From contig NZ_WBVT01000017.1 in NCBI RefSeq assembly GCF_009193355.1, positions 1 through 59,403 on the forward strand: a stretch of 59,403 nucleotides of DNA, written 5' to 3'. Below, piece after piece: positions 53,302 to 59,403 of this stretch (positions are counted from its first letter, which is position 1; the number at the start of each line of letters is the position of its first letter). The notes below the pieces were generated by a model that was not told where the DNA came from, ran no database searches, and saw only the letters and a list, made by a program, of their open reading frames with translations. The position numbers were made by a program, and so were the translations under genes. This DNA comes from Bifidobacterium leontopitheci. GTDB lineage: Bacteria > Actinomycetota > Actinomycetes > Actinomycetales > Bifidobacteriaceae.

Positions 53302-55797
53302 ATGGCATCGCACATGAAACGAATCGGCCTCGCGGCGCTCGCCGTCGCGGCCATGGTCGCACCGGCCGGCATGACCTACGCGGCGGCCGCGGCGGACACC
53401 GCGAACGCCGCCAAGCCGGACGTCGTGGCCGACTGGAAGTTCCAGAAGACGAACTCCACCGGCAGCATCGACGACGGCAACGTGGTCATCAAGGACGCGT
53501 CCGGCAACGGCAACGACCTGCGGATGGAGACGTACGGCAAGGGCGACTACAAGCTCAGCGACTACATCTCATGGGACAGCAAGTCCATGAACGGCGACGC
53601 GAACGGCAGCCTCAAACTCAACGGCGACAGCGACCTCGCGCACAAGAAGCAGAACCACGAACAGCGCGACCCCAAGGGCGCCGACTTCATCACCGTCGAC
53701 GGCGCGCCCATCAACAAGGAGACGTTCCGGAACGGCTACACGCTCGAATTCGTCTACTACCTGCCCGACGACTTCAACGCCGGCACCGACGCCTGGATGG
53801 GCATCGCCGCCCGCCAGTCGACGAACAGCAACATGGACGAGCACGAGATGGGCTCGATGAGCCTCGCCGTCTCCAACTGCAAGGAGACGCAGTTCAAGGC
53901 CGCCAACGCGGACAACCAGTCCACGATGAACACCGACGACCCGAACAACGGCGTCACCAGCTGGGGCGTGACCATGGACCACGGCGGCGTGTGGTACCAC
54001 ATCGCCATCGTCTCCGACGGCACCAACGTCGTCACCTACACGAACGGCGCGAAGGCGTTCCGCAACATCAACAAGAACGGCAACGGCCTGTACGCCGACC
54101 CGACCGACGGCCGCTTCCGCATCGGCTCCGCGTTCTACAACGACACGTACGACACCGCGCACTACAACCAGGAGGACTTCGACAAGTTCCTGCGCGGCAA
54201 CCTGCAGGAGGTGCGCTTCTCGCGCGGCGCCGTGCAGCAGTCCGAGTGGGTGATCCCGAACCCGACCGAGATGATCGGCGAGTACGGCACCAACGACCGG
54301 TTCACGCTCGCCAACCCGAGCGTCAACACGATGACGTTCCTGCCGGACACGCAGAACACGATCCGCTGGGTGCCGGACGTGATGGACAAGGCCATCGACC
54401 AGCTTGACGCTGAAGCGAAGTCCCAGCATGTGACCAACATCGTCTCGCTGGGCGATATCGTCGACAACTGGGACAGCATCGAGCAGTGGGAGTACTCCAA
54501 GCTGTTCTTCGACCGCCTGCAGAACACCGGCATCCCGTTCCTCGAGCAGCCCGGCAACCACGACTACAACGGCAGCGCGCGCGGCTACGGCTGGCCGGGC
54601 GGCCGCGTCGCCAGCAACTACCTGACCTACTTCGGGCCCGACAGCGCGTTCGGCGCCAAGCAGAAGGCGAACGGATTCACCTACTCGCCCGACGGCATGT
54701 CCTCGTACGTGACCGTCGACAACGGCTCCTACCAGTACCTCGTCGTCAACATCGACATGGGCGCGGTCACCGGCAACTCGTCCGCCACCAGCAACGACGA
54801 CATGCGCTGGTTCGAGCAGGTGCTCAAGGACCACCCGGACAACCCGACCGTGGTCGTCAGCCACGACATCTTCATGTGCTCTGACTCCCACCCGAACCAG
54901 ATCGCGCTCGACACCGACCGCGGCTACAACGGCGAGAACGGCGACCGCGAAGGCGCCGGCTCGAAGATCTGGAACATCGTCAAGAAGTACAACCAGGTGT
55001 TCATGATGTACTCCGGCCACAACCACGGCTCCGGCCAGATGACGCTCACCAACGACGCCGGCAACCCGGTGCTCGGCCTGCTCGCCGACTACCAGTTCGG
55101 CTACAACGGCGGCAACGCGTTCTTCCAGTACGTCGGATTCGACGAGGCCGACAACAAGCTCACCATGCGCACCTACTCGCCGTACTCCGCCTCGCTCAAG
55201 GACTCCGAACGCTCGTTCTTCGACGTGAACTTCCTCACCGGCGAAGGCAACGAGTACAGCCAGGACTTCGACTACGCGACCCGCTTCGCCGGGTACAAGC
55301 ACTCCGCCGGCTACGAGCAGCAGCAGAAGGTCGTGCGCGTGGTGCGCGGCATCGAAGGGCTGGGCTCGGGTGCTGGTGCGGGCGCGGCTGACGCGGCCGC
55401 GGTCAAGGACCTGTACGCGCTGTTCCGGTCGCTGCCGGATGACGTGCGCGCCGAATTCGGCTCCGAATCCGACGCGAGCACGCTCGCCGGCAAGCTCGCG
55501 GCCGCCTACAAGAAGGCGACCGAAGGTGAGCAGGGCGGCAACAACGGCGGCCAGCAGCCGGGCAAGCCGGGTGAGCCGGGTGAGGGTGGCCAGCCGGGCA
55601 AGCCGGGCAAGCCGGGCAAGCCGGGCAAGCCGGGTGTCGGCGGCGGTCAGGGCGGCAACGCCGGCGCGTCGGCAAACGGCGGCAAGCCGCAGGAGCTGGG
55701 CCGTACCGGCGCCGACGTGGCGCTGATCGCGGGGGCCGGTGCCTTGGCCCTGGCCTTCGGAGCCGTGGCGCTCGCCGCGGTCAACCGTCGTCGCTAG
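53302..55797 (+). CDS. Surface protein: LamG-like lectin domain plus calcineurin-like phosphoesterase
   Basis: 831 residues. Signal peptide (RIGLAALAVAAMVAPAGMTYA). A concanavalin-like LamG domain covers about 40-320 (VVADWKFQKTNSTGSIDDGN, WYHIAIVSDGTNVVTYTNG). The metallophosphoesterase covers about 340-650 with the full motif set: LPDTQ near 347, LGDIVDNW near 384, PGNHDYNG near 417, VVSHDIF near 517 and YSGHNHGSG near 570. A Gly/Pro/Lys collagen-like linker (PGKPGKPGKPGKPG) follows, then LGRTGAD with a membrane helix and an RRR end. Unlike the other surface phosphoesterase, its metal site looks complete. The ATG at 53302 has GGAGATACAGG upstream; 53314 is an alternative. Confidence 0.88.
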   Translation: MASHMKRIGLAALAVAAMVAPAGMTYAAAAADTANAAKPDVVADWKFQKTNSTGSIDDGNVVIKDASGNGNDLRMETYGKGDYKLSDYISWDSKSMNGDANGSLKLNGDSDLAHKKQNHEQRDPKGADFITVDGAPINKETFRNGYTLEFVYYLPDDFNAGTDAWMGIAARQSTNSNMDEHEMGSMSLAVSNCKETQFKAANADNQSTMNTDDPNNGVTSWGVTMDHGGVWYHIAIVSDGTNVVTYTNGAKAFRNINKNGNGLYADPTDGRFRIGSAFYNDTYDTAHYNQEDFDKFLRGNLQEVRFSRGAVQQSEWVIPNPTEMIGEYGTNDRFTLANPSVNTMTFLPDTQNTIRWVPDVMDKAIDQLDAEAKSQHVTNIVSLGDIVDNWDSIEQWEYSKLFFDRLQNTGIPFLEQPGNHDYNGSARGYGWPGGRVASNYLTYFGPDSAFGAKQKANGFTYSPDGMSSYVTVDNGSYQYLVVNIDMGAVTGNSSATSNDDMRWFEQVLKDHPDNPTVVVSHDIFMCSDSHPNQIALDTDRGYNGENGDREGAGSKIWNIVKKYNQVFMMYSGHNHGSGQMTLTNDAGNPVLGLLADYQFGYNGGNAFFQYVGFDEADNKLTMRTYSPYSASLKDSERSFFDVNFLTGEGNEYSQDFDYATRFAGYKHSAGYEQQQKVVRVVRGIEGLGSGAGAGAADAAAVKDLYALFRSLPDDVRAEFGSESDASTLAGKLAAAYKKATEGEQGGNNGGQQPGKPGEPGEGGQPGKPGKPGKPGKPGVGGGQGGNAGASANGGKPQELGRTGADVALIAGAGALALAFGAVALAAVNRRR

Positions 55798-55813
55798 CGA
55801 AAAACAGCCATTC

Positions 55814-55873
55814 GAGTCAGCCCCTTGCAGTGTCCGGTATCATTCGGTACCCGCGCTGTAGGGGGCTGACTCG
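55814..55873 (+). terminator. Terminator hairpin after the second surface phosphoesterase gene
   Basis: CGAGTCAGCCCC-type sequence near 55813-55824 pairs with GGGGCTGACTCG at 55862-55873 around a long, partly paired loop. It lies 16 bases past the stop. Confidence 0.6.
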
Positions 55874-56186
55874 GTTCCATGTCTGCAAGTCACCGGTGTG
55901 GGTCTTTCGGTGTCCGCATTGCGGGGGCGTTTCCCGTTGGCTACGGGCGGGCTGGACTGGTGGCCATTCGCCATGCTGCACGGTCGCGTGTGAGGCGCTT
56001 GGCCGGAAGTCGGGGCAGTGCGTCGACGCTGCGTCGCTTTGGTTGCGCGGGCTGCGTTGGTTGCATGATCCATTGGTTTCACGGTGGCATTGCGCATACG
56101 GCCGATTGTGGGTGATTATGGACCGTGCCAGTGTCATTTCGGGCCGGTCGCGGGCCTTGCTATGCGGGATTCGGCCTGTTTTCGAG

Positions 56187-56330
56187 CCTATTCCGGAGTA
56201 GGCGGGCATCACCCGAAGTATGGGATGATACGGCGTAATGGCGAATGGCGGAACGAAGCCATTTTCATAGGTCGCGAATGCGCCGTATTTGCGTTGTACT
56301 TGAGCCGCTGCCCGTCTACTCCGGAATAGG
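56187..56330. mobile_element. MITE-like inverted-repeat element, family A, copy 3
   Basis: Terminal repeats beginning CCTATTCCGGAGTAGGCGGG (one mismatch) bound 144 bases. The flanks TCGGCCTGTTTTCGAG on the left and an AAAACAAGCCGA-type sequence on the right show that the true inverted repeat extends further (about 56171-56345). The core (AAGCCATTTTCATAGGTCGC) has drifted from the other two copies. No gene lies in 55798-56993. Confidence 0.75.
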
Positions 56331-56532
56331 CGTCAAAACAAGCCGATTCGGGTAGCGGGCGGCATTGCGTCGGCAGACAAATGGTGGTGATGTGTTCAGC
56401 GCAGTCCCATTCTTCTGGTCCCGCGGCCAAATCAATGTATTGAAGGCGGTATGGAGAATAAGCTGCGCCGACTCCGCCCGGAGGCTTGACGGTTGGTTGG
56501 GATGCGGCTCGGGATCGGTGGTTTTTCGCTTC

Positions 56533-56705
56533 GCGTCCCATGGGGTATTGGGACGCGGAGCTGAAATCGGGTGTTTCGGGGCTTGCGTCCCACGATTTCG
56601 TGGGACGCGACGTGGTGTAAACGGTTGCATGTCCTCGTGTCCCAAGGGTCATTGGGACACGGCCTGAAATCGGCTGTTTTTCGCCTCGCGTCCCATTGGC
56701 CTGGC
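56533..56705. repeat. Array of GCGTCCCA hairpins with a 52-bp period
   Basis: Hairpins start at 56533, 56585, 56637 and 56688. The first three are complete (GCGTCCCA...TGGGACGC, or the CGTGTCCCAA variant at 56637) and the fourth keeps only the left arm. The spacers share CTGAAATCGG(G/C)TGTTT. Sequence differs from arrays 1 and 2 but the period is the same. Confidence 0.8.
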
Positions 56706-56980
56706 AGCGGATGGAGTGGCGAGGCCATAGTGGCTCTCGGACCAATTCATTGAATCTGCCCCGTGTAATGCCCAGTGCAAGGATTTACGGCCATCAGGGG
56801 CGATTCCCGTAATTATTGGCGTCGGCGAAACGTCGCTCGGCGAGAGCCGCTATTGAAACGGTGCCGGAGGGGTGCCGCCGGGAGCAACGCCATCGGAGGA
56901 CGGCATTTCCCAGTACTATCCTCTCCCATCCGGTTCCGCCGCCGAGCCTCCCCACCGCGACACTGTCCGGCGACCCGCGG

Positions 56981-56986
56981 TAGGCT
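56981..56986 (+). promoter_or_regulatory. Candidate -10 element for leaderless coaD
   Basis: TAGGCT ends 7 bases before the coaD ATG, the same hexamer and spacing as at trmD. No -35 or Shine-Dalgarno is evident. Confidence 0.35.
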
Positions 56987-56993
56987 ATACCCT

Positions 56994-57491
56994 ATGACAA
57001 TTGCAGTTTGCCCAGGCTCGTATGACCCCGTCACCGCCGGCCATCTGGACGTGATCGAACGGTGCGCCCGCTTCTTCGACGAAGTGCATGTGGTGGTGGC
57101 CATCAACGCGGCGAAGACGCCGATGTTCTCGGAATCCACCCGGGTCGACATCATCCGGCACGCGCTCGACGCGGACGGCTTCCCGAACGTCAAGGTCGCC
57201 AGCACCACCGGCCTCATCACCGACTACTGCAAGCGCGTCGGCGCGACGGTCATCGTCAAGGGCCTTCGCCAGAACGGCGACTATGAGGCGGAGCTCGGCA
57301 TGGCGCTCGTCAACCGCAAGCTCGCCGGCGTCGAGACGCTGTTCCTGCCCGCCGATCCCGTGCTCGAGCACATCTCCAGCTCCATCGTCAAGGACGTGGC
57401 CCGGCACGGCGGCGACGTGACCGGCATGGTGCCCGACGGCGTGATCCCGCTGCTTGACGAGGCGTTGCGCCGCGAGCGCGGCGAGGCCTGA
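56994..57491 (+). CDS. coaD: Phosphopantetheine adenylyltransferase
   Basis: CoaD makes dephospho-CoA from 4'-phosphopantetheine and ATP, the fourth step of coenzyme A synthesis. 165 residues with the nucleotidyl-transferase motif [19 protein letters not shown], the substrate loop [16 protein letters not shown] and the C-terminal [16 protein letters not shown]. The ATG at 56994 gives the normal N-terminus [10 protein letters not shown] much longer upstream frame is open but unconserved. It heads a run with a coiled-coil protein and DUF177, the usual actinobacterial neighbourhood before rpmF and rnc. Confidence 0.96.
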   Translation: MTIAVCPGSYDPVTAGHLDVIERCARFFDEVHVVVAINAAKTPMFSESTRVDIIRHALDADGFPNVKVASTTGLITDYCKRVGATVIVKGLRQNGDYEAELGMALVNRKLAGVETLFLPADPVLEHISSSIVKDVARHGGDVTGMVPDGVIPLLDEALRRERGEA

Positions 57492-57632
57492 CCGGCCCCT
57501 TCCGTGTTTCCCGCAATTCACGCGGTTTGCGCGGTTTTTCCTGTGGAATATGCGGGTCATGATATCACCGCGCGTTCGCTATGATGGATGCGATACGGCA
57601 TTGACAGCGCATGAATGGCAGGGGATGCAAGG

Positions 57633-58601
57633 ATGGATGACTCAATGAACGGCGATATGGATTCCGCGGCCGACGGCACCGGTTCTGCCGGCACCGGCCC
57701 GATCGCGACCGGCGAGGTCCGCGCGGCCGGCGAGACGGTTGCGTCGACCGGCACGTCGCAGCGGCCCGTCACGACCGACGGTTCGGTCGGACAATCGACC
57801 GACGCCTACAGCATGACATATGCGGACGCCCAACGGCTCGAGGGCGCTCCGTCCGTTTGGTCGGGCGCCTCGAAACCCGCCTCCCGCGCGGCCAAGGCGT
57901 CCGCCACGCGGACGGACACGGCAAAGTCCGACGCCGACGCGGCCGACTATGCCCGTCCGCCGAAGCCGACGTTCCCGATCAACCAGCTGCCCGACCTGCG
58001 CGAGACCCTCAACCCCGACCCTGCCATCAGCCCGGAGGAGGCCAAGTCGCGCGACGAGTTCACTACCGTGTACGACATCATCGACGCGATGGAGGAGACG
58101 CTGCAGGCGGCCAAGACCAGCATTTTCGCGCCCAGCATGGTGCGGGTCGACCGTGACGAGTTCACCGGCCAGCTCGACGAGCTGAAGAAGATGCTCCCCG
58201 TGCAGCTGGAACGCGCGTCCGCGCTGATGCGCGAGGCCGAGCGCCGGCTGGAGTCCGCGCAGACGCAGGCCAACGCGATCGTCGCATCCGCGCAAAGCCG
58301 TGCCGCAGACCTGGTGCAGGAGGCCAACAAGCAGGCGCAGATCCTTGTCGGTCAGGAGAACATCACCGACAAGGCCCGTCAGCGTGCGCGCGCGATCCTC
58401 GACAAGGCGCAGGCTCGCGCCGACCATCTGACCAACGGCGCCGACGAATACTGCACGACCGTGATGACCGGGCTGCAGGAGCAGCTCGACAAGCTCGGCA
58501 ACGACGTGCAAGCGGGCCTCAACGTGCTGCAGGAGCGTCAGCGCGCGGCCGCCGAGCGGATGCCGCACCTCGAGCAGAGCGACTACCCTGACGAGCAGTA
58601 G
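57633..58601 (+). CDS. Coiled-coil protein of the coaD-DUF177 cluster (DivIVA-like, Rv2927c-type)
   Basis: 322 residues from the chosen start. The first ~110 are Ala/Gly/Ser/Thr-rich and disordered. A conserved phrase FPINQLPDLRETLNPDPAI follows, and then a long coiled coil (residues about 150-310: MEETLQAAKTSIFAPSMVRV, ASALMREAERRLESAQTQAN, ARQRARAILDKAQARADHLT). By position and type it matches the DivIVA-like protein found upstream of DUF177 in actinobacteria (Rv2927c in M. tuberculosis); function is not established, and a role in cell shape or division is a guess. Starts at 57615, 57633 and 57645 are all possible; 57633 has AGGGG about 10 bases upstream. Confidence 0.8.
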   Translation: MDDSMNGDMDSAADGTGSAGTGPIATGEVRAAGETVASTGTSQRPVTTDGSVGQSTDAYSMTYADAQRLEGAPSVWSGASKPASRAAKASATRTDTAKSDADAADYARPPKPTFPINQLPDLRETLNPDPAISPEEAKSRDEFTTVYDIIDAMEETLQAAKTSIFAPSMVRVDRDEFTGQLDELKKMLPVQLERASALMREAERRLESAQTQANAIVASAQSRAADLVQEANKQAQILVGQENITDKARQRARAILDKAQARADHLTNGADEYCTTVMTGLQEQLDKLGNDVQAGLNVLQERQRAAAERMPHLEQSDYPDEQ

Positions 58602-58669
58602 CGCAGGGCGGACGCTGACGAGGATACTGACGACGGATACTGAGACGAACCGATATAAGGAGACAAGCA

Positions 58670-59293
58670 ATGGCACGACCTGAAGATTCCGCATGGGCCG
58701 TCAGCGTGGCGCAGGTGGCGTCGCGGCCCGGCCAGTCCAAGCCGATCGACGCGGTGTTCCCCGCGCCCAGCGGCATCGGCGACGACGTGATCGGCGTGAA
58801 GGAAGGCGCGGATGTGACGGTCCGCGGCTCGTTCGACTCGATTGTCGACGGCCTGATCCTGACCGCGCACATCGACGCGCCGGTGACGGCCGAATGCACG
58901 CGATGCCTCAAGCCGATCGAACGCGACTGGGGTGTGGACGTGACCGCGTTCTTCCCGTACGCCGACGACGACCAGCATGGCCGCGGCGGACGTGGGCGCG
59001 ACGACGATCATGAGGTCGAGATCATCGCCGGCGAGGAGGAGTCGGAGGACGTGTATCCGTTGAGCCGCGACTGCGCGTTCGCCGATCTGGAGGCGCTGCT
59101 GCGCGACACGCTGGTCGAGGAACTGCCGTTGCAGCCGCTGTGCAGCGAGGATTGCCTCGGCCTGTGCCCGCAATGCGGCGTGAACCTCAACGAGCATCCC
59201 GACCACCGTCACGTGGTCACCGACCTGCGGTTCGCCTCCCTCGCCGGCCTCAAAGCCCAGCTCGAAGCCGAAGAACAATCCAAAGGCGAGTAG
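58670..59293 (+). CDS. DUF177/YceD-family protein
   Basis: 207 residues. The family is linked to 23S rRNA accumulation and normally lies just before rpmF (ribosomal protein L32). The cysteine pairs are visible: ECTRCLKPIERDW, then CSEDCLGLCPQCGVNLNEH, a probable zinc site. An acidic, Gly/Arg insert (DDDQHGRGGRGRDDDHE) separates them. AAGGAG precedes the ATG. The expected rpmF and rnc genes would lie beyond the window; the sequence after the stop is a GGCCCCCTC-type repeat. Confidence 0.9.
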   Translation: MARPEDSAWAVSVAQVASRPGQSKPIDAVFPAPSGIGDDVIGVKEGADVTVRGSFDSIVDGLILTAHIDAPVTAECTRCLKPIERDWGVDVTAFFPYADDDQHGRGGRGRDDDHEVEIIAGEEESEDVYPLSRDCAFADLEALLRDTLVEELPLQPLCSEDCLGLCPQCGVNLNEHPDHRHVVTDLRFASLAGLKAQLEAEEQSKGE

Positions 59294-59299
59294 TCCTGT

Positions 59300-59357
59300 C
59301 CTCGGCCCCCTCGGTGGAGGGGGCTGTCAGCGAAGCTGACTGGGGGAGCGCCACCCG
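59300..59357 (+). repeat. GGCCCCCTC-type repeat at the window end
   Basis: This is a complete copy, CCTCGGCCCCCTCGGTGG through GGGGGCTGTCAGCGAAGCTG and ACTGGGGGAGCGCCACCCGC. It follows the DUF177 stop by six bases, where rpmF would be expected next. Confidence 0.85.
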
Positions 59358-59403
59358 CCGCCTCCCCAACCCCCGCGGCACGGCAATCCACCGCCCCAGA
59401 CAC

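Noticed and set aside
56365..56667. Small protein-coding frames in the 55798-56993 gap
   Set aside because: They run through the GCGTCCCA hairpin array and the MITE-like element, have no ribosome-binding sites and no recognisable products.

Overview
The window is high-GC DNA from an actinobacterium, most likely a Bifidobacterium. The evidence is a LacI-regulated GH42 beta-galactosidase next to a sugar ABC transporter, peptide and drug-type ABC transporters, large surface proteins with [L/I]xxTGA-type wall anchors, and an actinobacterial housekeeping set (trmD, rimM, khpA, rpsP, ffh, cysS, coaD, a coiled-coil protein followed by DUF177). The species cannot be fixed from the sequence. No rRNA, tRNA, transposase or CRISPR array was seen.

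Layout. 1-4.0 kb: end of a sugar permease, GH42 beta-galactosidase, a five-hairpin tandem array, LacI regulator. 4.4-7.3 kb (minus): trmD, then a two-gene ABC-2 exporter. 7.7-13.9 kb (plus): oligopeptide-type ABC importer (lipoprotein, two permeases, fused double ATPase). 14.2-15.5 kb (minus): rimM-khpA-rpsP. 15.7-16.15 kb: a second, longer hairpin array. 16.3-20.5 kb: surface protein joining a phosphodiester-glycosidase domain to a phosphoesterase. 21.0-23.8 kb: divergent MocR regulator and LysE exporter. 24.9-30.3 kb: 1795-residue subtilisin-like surface protease. 30.8-36.4 kb: ArsR-type regulator, endonuclease/exonuclease/phosphatase-family protein, ffh, cation transporter. 36.5-42.6 kb (minus): three-gene ABC exporter, cysS, aldo/keto reductase. 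42.8-43.6 kb: glutamine amidotransferase. 43.8-50.0 kb: the most unusual locus (below). 50.1-59.3 kb: ABC-F ATPase, DUF3039 protein, a second phosphoesterase surface protein, coaD, a coiled-coil protein and DUF177.

The unusual locus is a diverged inverted duplication. On the plus strand lie a small secreted two-cysteine peptide and two tandem 243-residue lipoproteins. Facing them on the minus strand lie the same three genes followed by a NarL-type response regulator and a histidine kinase. Both copies share an upstream region with two palindromes, a hairpin after the peptide gene and an open frame ending on the peptide's start codon. The lipoproteins differ most in one short patch between near-identical flanks, and the peptides differ in one central segment. 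I read this as a regulated bacteriocin-like or signalling peptide system with paired lipoproteins (immunity or receptor). That reading is inference.

The second theme is repeat content. Several families of hairpin-forming sequences fill the intergenic gaps: tandem arrays with a 51-52 base period, two MITE-like inverted-repeat families that share an internal core, a GGCCCCCTC-type repeat, GTCAC hairpins and a perfect 68-base palindrome. The GGCCCCCTC-type repeat also seems to sit in frame inside two transporter genes, where it lengthens linkers.
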